Below are positions 23,081 to 35,100 of a stretch of DNA of 64,000 nt, one piece after another. The notes beneath the pieces were generated by a model, which was not told where the DNA came from, ran no database searches, and saw nothing but the letters and a program-made list of their open reading frames with translations. Origin of the DNA: Diphasiastrum complanatum (lineage: Eukaryota > Streptophyta > Lycopodiopsida > Lycopodiales > Lycopodiaceae). Position 1 is the stretch's first letter; each line of letters begins with the position of its first letter. The DNA lies in assembly GCA_029204225.1 (NCBI GenBank), contig CM055094.1:12685314-12749313 (forward strand), in the 5' to 3' direction. A program made the translations under genes and the position numbers.

Positions 23081-26000
23081 AATCAAAAGTAGAGATATTC
23101 AAACTACCTACGAATCATGTCTTAATGGAGGAGAGGAGAAAGCAAACTTTACATCCAAAAGCAAGAAGAAGCAACATCCATTCAAGAAGAATCAAAGCAA
23201 GGAGGCCGAGATGAAGAATGGAGGATCTACTTCCAAAGGCAAGGTGAAGAACAAGGCAAAGCTCAAGTGTTTCTTTTGTGGAAAGAAAGGACACTTTGCC
23301 TCGGAATGCTACTTGAAGAAGAATCAACAAGCAAATGGAGATCAAGGGAACATTGCTCAAGAGGAAGAAGATGAGGATGTATTCAATACATCCTTGATGG
23401 TTGCATCTACACCAACTTCAAATCAAGACACATGGTGGATAGATAGTGGGGCTAGTTCCCACATGTCTTTTAACAAGCATTATTTCTCCACTCTTCTATC
23501 TTCTAATGACTCTAAGAAGTCAATATACACTACTAGTGATCAAGCATGCAAGATAGATGGCATAGGATCTATTCCTCTTTGCTTAGGCATATCTAAAAGG
23601 ATAGATCTAGATAATGTTTTGTATGTTTCTACCATTTCAAGAAACTTGCTTAGTGTAGGACAATAAATGGACAATGGACTAGATGTACATTTCAAGAATG
23701 GAGTTTGTTCCATCTTGAAAAATGATAAGTGCATAGCTAGTGGCATTAAGCAAGGTAGACTATTTAAGTTGGATGCTAATGTTGCAAATGAAAGTGTGAA
23801 CTTGGCTACGGAGGAGCTATCTCAAGGGGAGCTATGGCATAAGAGATTAGGCCATCCTAATCTTCAATCTATGGAGTCAATGGCAAGCAAGGAACTAGCT
23901 CTCAGCCTACCAAGAGCCTTCAAGAAGTGTGGAAAGATGTGTGAGGCATGTCCTTGCAAAGTCACACAAATCTTCTTACAAGAGATCTTCATCAAGATCT
24001 ACCTCTCCCTTGGATCTCATACATTCTGATGTACATAGTTTTTCACATGCAAGTAATGGAGGTGCTTTGATGTATGTAACTTTTATAGATGACTATACTA
24101 GATTCACATGGATTGAGTTACTATCAAAGAAAATTCTTGTTTATGAAGCTTTCATTAAGTTCAAGTCTCTAGTAGAGAAGCAACTTAATACTTCCATCAA
24201 AGCACTAAGATGTGATAATGGAGGAGAGTACACCTCCAATAAAATGAAAGACTTTTGTGAGATCAATGGCATTACATTGCAATACACTTGTTCCTACACC
24301 CCCAACAAAATGGGGTGGCAGACATGAAAAATAGGAGTCTATGTGAGTGTGCAAAGTCTTTAAGACTTGATGCATCACTTCCCATCTCATTTTGGGGAGA
24401 AGCTATAACATGTGCTAATTACTTGTGTAATAGACTTCCTAGTAGTGCTATAGATGGGATCTCACCTTATCTTTGGATGTATTTGTTATGTCCACATCCC
24501 TTTGGAGACAAGAAGGAAGGAAGATGCTACCTCCTTCAAAGGGGTTTTTGTTGGAGAAAATAGCAATGGCTATAGGATATATGATCCTATATCCAAGAAA
24601 GTAAAGGTAAGCAAGGATGTATTTTTTGATGAGTCACAATTTGCTAAGAGCTTGTCTAATGGATCTAACCCATTGTGCATTGAAGATCTTGACAAACCCG
24701 AGGAGGATCTTGACAAACCCGAGGATGGAGACAAAGATCCGAGTTAAAGGGGGCCGAGAAGATCATGAAGAAGCAAGGTCGGCCCTCAAGGCTCACCTAT
24801 GTGGACAAGGGAAAGCAAAAGGAAGACTCTACATCTTATACCTCTTACTCTTTCTTAGCTACATTTCTTGAAGGACCATCATCTTTTGAAGAAGCATATA
24901 GATCTAAAGTTTGGAGAGATGCAATGCAAGTAGAGTATGATGCATTAGAAGAAAATCATACTTGGAATCTTGTAAATCTTCCAAGAGGGAAAAAACCACT
25001 TGCATGTAAGTGGATTTATAGAATAAAGTAAAATCAAGATGGATCTATTAGTAAGTACAAAGCTAGGCTTGTTGCTAAGAGATTTCTTCAAATAAAAGGA
25101 TTGGATTATGAAGAAACATGTGCACCTATAGCTAAGCTTGTAGCTATTAGATTAATCATTTGTATTGCTACTTTGTTCAAGTGGGATCTCTACCAAATGG
25201 ATGTAACAAATGCCTTCTTGAATGGCTTCTTAGAAGAGGAAATCTACATGATGCGACCTGAGGGCTTCATCAAGGTTGGTGAGGAGCAAAAAGTGTGCTA
25301 CTTAAGGAAGACCCTATATGGCTTGAAGCAAGCACCTAGAGCTTGGTACTCTAGGTTGCATGATTTTCTCTATTCCCTTGGCTTTGTACTAAGTGCTTAT
25401 GAGCCTTCTTTATATTTCAAATGTAATGAAGGAATGATCATCATTTTGGTGCTTTATGTTGATGACATCATTATGATAGGAAATGATGATGAAGGAATAA
25501 GCAAAGTAAAAGTTGATTTATCTAGTAAGTTCAAGATGGTAGATCTAGGCTTCCTAAATTTTATACTTGGGATAGAAGTGTCTAGAAGTAGCAATTGTAC
25601 TTTCATAAGTCAATCTAAGTATGCTACTTCCATTCTTGAAATATTTGGTATGAAAGATTGTAAGGGGATTGACACCTCTATGGAGCATGTTGTGAAAGCA
25701 ACTAATGAAGGTGATGAAGCATCCTTTGAGGACATCACCCTCTTTAGGATGCTTATAGGCTCTCTAATCTATTTAACCATCACTAGACCTGACTTAAGTT
25801 TTTTGTAAGCAAGTCGAGTCAAAGTATGCAAGCTCCATTAGTTCATCATTGGAAAAGTTCCAAGAGAGTACTTAGATATGTTTCTAGTACTAGTTTTTCT
25901 GGCATACTTTATGAAGGATCTAACTTGCACTTGAGAGCCTACTCGGATTCAGATTTTGCAGGTGACAAGATGGATAGAAAGTCCATTAGTGCATTTGGAA

Positions 26001-26422
26001 CATTTCTTTGTGGAGGAGTAATATCTTGGCCTTCCAAAATGCAAGATACTATCTCACTATCTTCTTGTGAAGCCGAGTACAAGGCATTGACTTCAACAAC
26101 CAAAGAGCTCCTATGGCTAAGAAGACTCTTGATGGAGCTACATGTGCTAGAGGTTGAGGAGATCCCTTACATATTTTGTGACAATCAAGCTTCTCAACAA
26201 ATTGCTTCAAATCCTATCTTCCATGCTAGAACAAAGCATATTGAGATAGCTCATCACTTTGTGAGGGAGAAGGTACAATCCAAGGAGGTGCAACTACATC
26301 ATGTACCATCATCTAAATGCATAGCTGATATCTTAACCAAGCCATTGTCCAAAGATCCATTTTTTAAGTTAAGATATGCTCTTGAAATTGTAGATAGATG
26401 TACATTAGATTTGCCAAGTTAG
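23081..26422 (+). mobile_element. Nearly complete Ty1-copia pol, second element
   Basis: Zinc knuckle CFFCGKKGHFASEC (about 23,268) and protease DSGASSHM (about 23,443) come first. Gag-pre-integrase ELWHKRLGHPN (about 23,830), integrase (DDYTRF, CDNGGEY, about 24,090-24,330), RT (KWIYRIK, QMDVTNAFLNG, LYVDDII, about 25,000-25,480) and RNase H (SDSDFAGD, SSCEAEY, TKHIEIAHHFV, DILTKPL) follow in order. Only a handful of frameshifts and stops occur, so this is the youngest copia in the window. It ends in stop TAG at 26,420-26,422. The 5' part and LTR are missing, replaced by the preceding element. Confidence 0.93.
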
Positions 26423-26423
26423 A

Positions 26424-26690
26424 AGTGAGGAGGAGTGCTGAAAATTGTCACTTCTCACTTGACATTGGTTATTGTAAATAATGATCAAACATTAGAACAA
26501 TGTTGATGATCTGATTTCACACGTGTAAAACATGTTCCCACGTGTGAAAGGATGTACTTTTCATACTTATATATATCTAAATTGACTAAGGGGGGCCCCA
26601 ATTTCCTTATAGTCACAATTAACTTACGGGTTGTCGGTCTATCGGTCCATAGCGTGGACACGCTACTTGGGACCAATCATGGGCATGACA
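26424..26690. repeat. Polypurine tract and LTR sequence shared by copia (+) and gypsy (-) ends
   Basis: The plus strand shows a purine tract (AAGTGAGGAGGAG) followed by TG at 26,436, as expected for the copia 3' LTR. The minus strand shows a purine tract (AAGGGGGGAAGGA) followed by TGTCATGCCC from 26,690, as expected for a gypsy 3' LTR. The two LTRs are therefore truncated against each other somewhere near 26,590. Confidence 0.6.
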
Positions 26691-27830
26691 TCCTTCCCCC
26701 CTTATTCAAAAACTGTCCTCAAAACTTAAAACTGGTAAAGTTCCTCCTTAAGCTTCCTTCTTGTTACCAGGAATCGTCATCGTCCGTACATCCCCTCCAT
26801 CGAATCAGATGCTTGGTAACTATACAATTTCACAATCATTCAGTTCTTGTATCCAAGATCTTTTCGGGTTCAAGATGAGATATACCCGATGATTCATCCA
26901 ACAAGTCGAATTGATCTCCAGATCCAAGATGCTTTCCTTCACGTAGACTCTTCTTGAGATGACTTACGTGAAATACGAGATGCACTTGAGATCCTTCCGA
27001 GAGTTCCAATTGGTAAGCTAAGGATTCGATCTTTTTCAAGATCTTAAACGGTCCTCTATATCTAGGGGATGATTAGTAATGCTAGCCGGTACGCATTACA
27101 CTGGAATCCATCGAGATTCTCAAAAAATACCCAATCTCCCACTTGGAAGTCTCTCGGTGATCTTTTCAGACTTGCATAAAGATGGTCCCCATCCTGGGTA
27201 CACTAGACATTCTTACGTGCAATTTGTAGCATTTCTTGCATATCATGTAGGAAATCCGCTACTTTTGGAAACTAGAACACCCGAGTCTCTACTGCAATGG
27301 GTGATATAGGTTTAAAACTATATGTAAGCATGCACGGGCTATAACCTGTAGATAACCCAATCTCCATCGAGGTGATTACCTCTATGAGGAGAAAATATAA
27401 ATAGATATCTAACTGATCTTCTGATCTTGTAGGTAATCCTTCTTTTAACCGATCAAGTATAACTAGAATCTGAACTATGATTCGGCAATCATAATTCATC
27501 AAAATTCTTGTCCGATACTCAATAAAAGAAGGTAACTACCAATGATTAGAAGAACTATAAGTTCAGAGTCATTTCTAGTTTAGCAAATACGGCCAACCAA
27601 AAGTGACCAGCAAACTTCGAATCACGAATGTTCATAATGCCACTTTGGTAATCCGTAAAACCAAAACAGATACTCTAATCACTAGGTCTTTACCCAAATA
27701 AACATAGTCGATTTGGTAAGATGGCCAGTCATTACCAAAATTCCACTATTTTATTCATCCGGGGTAATCTACCGTGAACACACTCTCCTCCTATGGATTA
27801 GGTATATCTTAGAATCTAAGTTATGATTCA
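26691..27830 (-). mobile_element. Ty3-gypsy chromovirus integrase C-half, decayed
   Basis: The minus strand reads, from about 27,830: a TKSTMFIWVK piece of the integrase core, FAGHFW and KLEMTL, a GYSPCMLTY segment (about 27,340), the C-terminal FHVSHLKK motif (about 26,955), and a chromodomain-like end (PEKILD, then LIRWRG, about 26,870-26,780). Stops and slips are frequent. The chromodomain places it among chromoviruses. Confidence 0.85.
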
Positions 27831-28880
27831 CCAATCTCAATTCTCCAGATTCTTGAGACTATACCATATCATAAGAGTGCAATACAATTCTTTAAAGACA
27901 CATGAGTTGTACACAAGGTCCTTTCCATCTGGAAAGTTCCAGACTTCTACAGCTCACACACGGTGCCAATATAAGGATTGTAAACTAAAAAACTCCCTTA
28001 CTTTAGACATGGCACAAATTGTCATTCCAAAGTTAGGGTCCCAATCTAGAATACGTCTAGATTTTTCTCTTAAGTTCTAATCTAGAATAACTTAAGATTT
28101 ACCAGAATCTCATTATGTGAAATTCTAACTTTTGGCAAACAACTATCCAACTCTCATGAGTCTTCCAGGATAGCATTCCATCCTTTCCGAACAAGAAAAG
28201 ATAAGTTCCAAAAAGTTTTTTTATGTATTATATGCACACCCATCAGTAAATGAATCCAAAATGACTCATAAATGATGTGACTTATAAGCAATACCTTTCA
28301 ACAATAATATCGATAAGTAAGATTACTATTGTTGATTTTCCACAACTAACTCATAAGTAACGCTCTTGACTCGGTTAGTTGTATCGGATTTAGAAAATAT
28401 TTGAATGTCTCGATGTGGTACCAAAACACCACATTTAATCTAATTCTAAATCACTTCTAGGTCAATAAGCAATTCTCAATGAGAAACTACTAACCCAACA
28501 AGAAATTGTCTTAAACACAGTTCTCATCAATATGCCTATGTACAAACCACTAGATTATGCATGCAAATAAACTTAGTTCACGGAATACATTGTAGATCCA
28601 CATGATTAAAAGTTTGTACAAACATAGCATATCTAGATTTACACTGTCTTGGACATGGGTTTGCCATCCTTTTTGTACTTGTATATTTGTGAAACAATAG
28701 TATCATTAAGACTTCAAAAAAAAAAACAATGATATCCTTGTGCACCCTTGGATCTTTGGGCCACCACAAGTGGTGTGCTAGTGGTGGTGTGAATAGAGAG
28801 CTAGCTTGAGACAAGTAAGTGACTATGATGAGCAATAAGCTCATGTGGTGATATAGGCCAACCAATTGATGTGGGCTCTT
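27831..28880. other. Intergenic stretch, no recognised feature
   Basis: This may be further decayed gypsy DNA (28,000-28,560), but no motif is clear enough to call. An open minus-strand frame at 28,578-29,000 has no domain and overlaps the presumed promoter of the next gene, so I do not call it. Confidence 0.4.
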
Positions 28881-29160
28881 GCAATTAAGCACGCGTTTAT
28901 AAGGAGGTCTCCCCCAACAACGCGTCCTAGAGCAACAAGTGCGTTGTTTCGAAGAAGCAGAAAAAGCATCCAACGAGATCTTCTTCTGCAGCAGCAACAA
29001 CCATCTCTTGTGCTAGAATGCTCTTTCTCTCCTCCAATTCATCAAGTTGCGGTGCCCGGATTTAGTGCTTCAATCTGTCAGATCTGGGTTTTTTTTTCAG
29101 CTGCGTGAGCAGTTTGAGTTTGGATAGAATTCGGACCGCTTTTGGTGAAAGAGTTGAGAT
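28881..29160 (+). promoter_or_regulatory. Putative core promoter and 5' UTR of JMJ21-like gene
   Basis: A TTTATAAGG element at about 28,889 lies about 270 bp upstream of the start codon. CT-rich and CAGCAG-rich leader sequence follows, typical of plant 5' UTRs. The transcription start is not determined. Confidence 0.45.
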
Positions 29161-32100
29161 ATGGAGTTCCAGGATCGGAGGCGAGATGCTCTTGGAAATT
29201 TTCATATCCTTTCGGATGAGATTATTTGCAGAATTCTGGGGATGCTTGAACCTCGTGCGGTGGGATTTCTAGCTTGTGCCAGTAGGTAAGATTCAAGCTT
29301 TTCCACTATCTCTCTTTTTAATCACTGAAAATGCCTTGTCCTTGTAGCTGAGATTCAACAAATGAAGGATGAGATTGGAGATTCTTGCCGTTTTATGGAA
29401 GCTTTATCATCAAAGGAACGTGAAAGAAACAATAAGTTATGAAATTACAGATGTATGGCCTTCCAAAGAGAACTACCTTAAGATAATTGCAACAAAGTAG
29501 GACTCTCTTGACCAACATTTGACACTTACCGTACCTCTGATAGTGCATTTACCAAATTACATTTTGGAGCTAATTGGCTCTTCAAAGCCGAAGATAGATC
29601 TTTTTTTTTTTTGGGAATTCTGAAGAGTTTGCGGCATTAATTGAATATATTAGAATTGCATAAAGCAGATAAGCTATTGTATTTCTGTCGTTTCAAAGCC
29701 AGGGACATGCAGAAATCAGTTCATTCCTGTTTTGAGACACCGTTTATGGCCTTGGAAATCACTGGGTTTTGCTAGTTGTAAGTTTGTTTATCATCAACTT
29801 CAAAGCATCTATAACAGCCCAACATGTAAATTAGGCACATACACAAATGTTTGCACAAAACAAGAAAGAACGACGATAACTCTCCTTACCAATAAACTCC
29901 ATGATGACTGAATTTATCCTCACATATGGAGAAGTGATAGACATTCACTATGTGTTAAAATCTGTGACGTGGATAATATGATGTGAGTGGGGATGTCGTA
30001 GCACTTAGTCCATGATGGAGACATAGCCTAATACTTCGTGGGTGAAATTTGGCAAGTGGAGAATTGTACATCATGTCAGGTGCTATTCTGTATGATGATA
30101 AATCTCCTTTAGTAATGTAGCATTTTACAGCAGCTAGAATCCAAGATTCATGATTGGATTCTATGGGGATCAATGTTCTACTGAAAGCAAATACTTGACT
30201 TTATTCTAGATCATTGCCATGGAAAACAATCCTACAATTTTATATAGGAAGAGAGTGCATAAAGCACCTACAAGAATCAACCTCTCACTCCAACATGTGG
30301 ACCAGAAAGCAACGTCAAAAGTATGAGAGAATAGAGAAAAAAGAGATGCAAGAAGCTTGGAAAGTAACTCTACCATGCCAATGAAAGTCCAAGAGATATT
30401 GTGACCTATAGAACAAAGAGAAAGCAGAAATCAAAAGAAATTAACTAAGAGCCATGCCTTACACTTGTTCACTGCCACAAAGGACTTGCACACGCCTACG
30501 ATTTCCTCAATCATTCTAAAGAGCAATTGGCTCATTGGTGTAATTTACCAACAAGAGTCATTTATGCAATTCTATAAAATCTTTTCCAAAAACATTCTAT
30601 GTGATGGACTTTCTCATAGTCCAATTAACTTTGTCTCACCATGTTAGAGTCTAAACCATACTCACATGAAGTTTCATTTCTTTGGGTTCTTCTAGGATCA
30701 AGGGCTTTTTGGTTAGTTCTGTGAAAGATTTTGTGTGAGAGGGAGTCAAGTAGTGTTTACTTCAAGAAGTCGTGGGCACTTGATGCATCCTAATGCCATT
30801 GATCGTTTGAATGTAACAAGTGGACCTATTTATGTACCTCATTGCTTTACAACAACCTTATTAAACAAATTGGGGGTGTGGTCAATACTAATTTTGATGT
30901 CTAATCAATAGCCTTCAGGAGGTCCGAGGGCTTTGTCTTAAACATTTGCTTGACTACTCAAAACATAATGATTGGCTCTCCTTCTATCAACAGTTCAGAG
31001 GTTTGCTCTTCCATCCCTTTACCCTTGTGTTTTGGTATTAGAAATGGTACAAGTCATAGAGAAAGGTTTAACTTTTTGTCTAGATGCAATTTGAATAAAC
31101 TTGATTATTTTGGAGAAGGCCCACATTCATATATGTCTATGCTTTTTAGCCCAATCCATACCACACAAGTAATCTATGCCATTTATAACATAAGAAGTAG
31201 TAATTTGTTATATGCTGGTCAAACTTATCGTTCTGCTCTTGTACGTTTTGAAGAACATGTTCAAGAAGTTAGAAAATTGCATAGCTCTTAAGTTTTTCAG
31301 AGAACAGTTAAAACGTTTGTGTACTGCTATAGCTAAATGTGGTTTTGAGTCTTTTAGGGTCTTTCCCATTGAGCTCATTGATGACAAGCTTTTCGATTCT
31401 AGATAGTTTTTCAAGGTAGCATGGGTTTGTGACTTTTTTGGATGAGAACTCTTCACTTCTTTTTTCCTAGAGGTTATAACCTTGATGGTAAGACCAAGTT
31501 ATGAAAGAGTAGAAACTTTGCCAAAAAAGATTCCATGTTCACCCTAAACCTAAAAACATAGCACCAAACATTCGTAATGCTTTAAAATTTGGAAACCTGT
31601 ATCACATCATTCCCCCCCTACTTTAAATTGATATTTTTCACAAGCTATGATCATGCCTCCTCCTCGTCCTTCTCCTCGCCCTACTTTTAGTCGTTCTAAC
31701 TTTTACCCCCTAGTAACGTTGTCTCTAAAACGCTTGCTTATAGAAATCACTTAAGAAGGTTGCTTCATTTGGATTGTGTCATGTCTTTGGGTAAGTTCTC
31801 CCTTGACATGTTCAATAGATATGATCCTAAGAAGATTTTTTTGGCTACTCTATACTCTAGAAAACATGTCTTTTCAAGTTCTTGGTATATTGAGTTCTCA
31901 CTTTTATTGACTTAAAAACTCTTCAGGTGCTTTCTAAAATCGAAAGCTAATGTTTAATCCAATTTTTTTTACCTCTAGTAAAGATTAAATCATCACCATT
32001 TTTACTTCGCCTAATCTTGTTTGAACTTTATTCTGAGAAGGCTTGCTGAACTTTGGCGGCATTAAGCTTGGACAACAAGCTACATCTTTTCTTTTTTGGC

Positions 32101-35100
32101 TACATGGAGTTTTGGGCAGCATGCAACACTTTGCATTTTGTTGCAATTTTTCATACTTCATGTCAAGTTATGTTTTTACATTATCATTTAAGGAGGGTGT
32201 TAGAAATAATAAATGATAATGTTAGTTTCCCATAGGTTACTTTGACCCAAAAGGTCAAGACTTGTGTAACCATGGGTTAGGTTTATTATTTAGACCATGT
32301 TAAGTCAGTTTTAGTTAAGTTGGACCCAATTTTGGTCTAGTAGTAACTCGTGGGTCCAAGTAAAGTCTTATTATGTTAAGGGACCCTATCTTGACTTTTG
32401 GGAATGCCCTATAATTAGTAGTGGGTTTGGAAGGTTCGAGAACTTAGGGTTTGGAAGAGTCTAGGCCCTTGGAAGGCCTATTTATATGTACTCATTATTC
32501 ATTTGTAATTCATTCCTGTCAAGCATTGCTACTACTTTCTCTCCCCTTGAGGGCGCCTAACCCTCTCCCTCCTTTTCTTCTTCTTCTTATTCTTCTTGTA
32601 TATGGAGATTGAATGTTAGAAGGATCTTGGCGCTTTGATTTCCTACAGGCACTAGATTTTGTTCTCCTTTTTATTTGATGCTTATCTATCATAACTCATA
32701 AGTAAAAGTAATAATCACTTCATTTATTGTATTGAAGAATCTTTTGGAGTCCATGGTATGTTATTGGAATGGAAAGCTAAATTTTTAATTCATATGACTT
32801 TGAATTTGAAAAAAGTGTCATCTTTTTATCTTCTAGCAGTTATACTCCACTTTCTACTAAGGAGGTAACTTTCATGGACATTCTGTCATTTTGTATGTGG
32901 ATACATTCTCAAACAATTTTGTATTTGTTTGCAAATTTTTTAATCATTTGGAATCATTATTGAGTGAAGTCCAGTTTCTACTGGGAACTTTCAATGCTTG
33001 TTATCTTTCTAGTATATGTATAATAAAAAATCATGAAGATTTTTGTCATTATTATAAGCTTAATTGCTACCCTAATGGTTCCTCTTTTGTGTGATGCATG
33101 GAGAGTTCATAAAGTTCCCAAAAGACCTAGGTTTATTGCAATAACTTGTAAAACTACATTAGCAGACTCTAAGTGGCTAAGTAATTGCTTTAAAACCTCG
33201 CTTTCTTCTGTTAATGAGCTTTTAATAAACTTACTTAAGAATGCAGATCTTCTTGCAATAGTGGCTGGATTTTGTTAGATAGCTATAATCTAAAATTAGG
33301 CTAATAACATTAAAGCATAAAGCAAGGAATGAATTTCTAATGGGGAATGACTCTTCAAGTTATGGATAACCAATATGGAAAGCCAAACAACTTGGAATTG
33401 AAAGGCCAAAATCTTGGAAAAACTCAAGTGTCATATGTGAAATTTAAAGTGCTTGGAAGAGTAATGAAGAGTAAATGACTAAGTCCTTATGTAGAAGCTT
33501 GCAGAACCAGTGGAACTTCATGTAGAAACTTCCTAGGCCCATTGTTACTCCAAGTTGTAGAGAGAACATATAAAGGACCTAACTCCCTAAAAATAAGGAA
33601 GAGGCCTCCAGGTGACAAGATGGGCATTCATAAGAATTTAGCCTTGCACGTTGCCATCTACCATGTCAAATAGTATTGAATCCTACCACTCTCCCTTAGT
33701 GGACCCAACGGGGTTGGCTCAGTTGGTTAGCTTGGTGTCCAAAGTTTCTTTGGTCCAGGTTCAAGCCTCCTCTTGGAAACCAAGAAGCACTCTCCCTTAG
33801 TGACAAATTTGTTCTCTTTGATGTCTGAACCTCCAAAATTTATCTTTTGGAAGACCCTTGGTGAAGATGTCAACTACTTGGTCATCAATAAAACATTATA
33901 AAAGTTCTACATCTCTTGCTAGGACTTTTTGATGTACAAAATGAAATGAACTTTAATGTGCTAGAATGGAAAACAAGATTCTTAGCAATCTTTATGCAAC
34001 TTTGATTATCACAAAACAAAGTAGTTGCAGAATCTTGCTTTTCTTCATGATCTTCCAAAAACCTCTAGAGTCAAACAATTTCTCTGATTGCAAGTTGAAT
34101 TGGGCCCTGTACTCGGCCTCAGTAGATGAAAGAGCAATTGTCTTACTTCCCTAGGAAGCAATACTTGTAGCCCGAATGGACCTACAATTTTCCACCTTCA
34201 ATGCCCAGTCAACATCAACAAATCCTTGTGGAATGAGCTCATTACCATCGTGTTCGTTTCCTTTTCTCAATCTAGGATATCGAAGGATTCTTTTGGAAGC
34301 CTTATCATGTGATTCCCTTGGATCTTGCATGATTTGGCTCACCGTACCAACATCATATGAATTATTAGGCCTAGTAATGGTGGCATAGTTAGACTTCCAA
34401 CAAGACCCCAAGATAAACTAGCAAGTACTTTGCCTTGATCCAAGTAACTTGAAAGACTAGCGTTAGCATTAGCAAGAGTATCAAGTGCTTTGCAATCCAA
34501 CAAGTTGAATTTTTTAAAAGCTTGTAAAATATACTTGCTTTGTAAAGAAAGTAACGTGAGGCTGCCTCCGAACCTCAATGCCTAAGCAATATTGTAGTTG
34601 TCCTAGATGCTTCATTTCAAATTTCCTCCACATACAAACAAATGATGAGAAACTCATGATCTTTTTGAAGAAAGTTAAGAGAAAATTCGGATTCACATCA
34701 CTAGTGGGTTTAATGGTTTTACTTGGAGGAACAAGCTCCCATAGCGTCACCCCAAAGTTTTTCCTTTCTCTCGATTGTTTGCCTCATCATGCAAAATTGT
34801 GGCCATCTTGAATGGTCTCAACAAACCATTTTGAAAGTCTCTTGGCTCCTGTTGTTGACGATGCAATAGAAAGTACTTATCACTCGACATAGATTGATTT
34901 TGATTGTCGAACATCTCATTTTCAATGAATGCATGTTTTGATATACATGCAATTGTTGTAATTCTGAAATTTGAGCAAGTTTTGCAATTTCCATTTTGTT
35001 ATTACCTTTTTTAATGCCAAAATATTACTGTGGTTATGATCAATAAGTTCCTTAGACCTATTACAAGACTCAAGTCACAACTTGTTAGATTTCCTTTTGG

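Noticed and set aside
28578-29000. Minus-strand 140-codon frame upstream of JMJ21
   Set aside because: It has no domain and unlikely composition, and it overlaps the putative promoter and leader of the adjacent gene.
33702-33787. Functional tRNA gene
   Set aside because: A and B boxes are present, but the ends do not pair into a clean acceptor stem. The 15-bp target duplications show a retroposed SINE instead.
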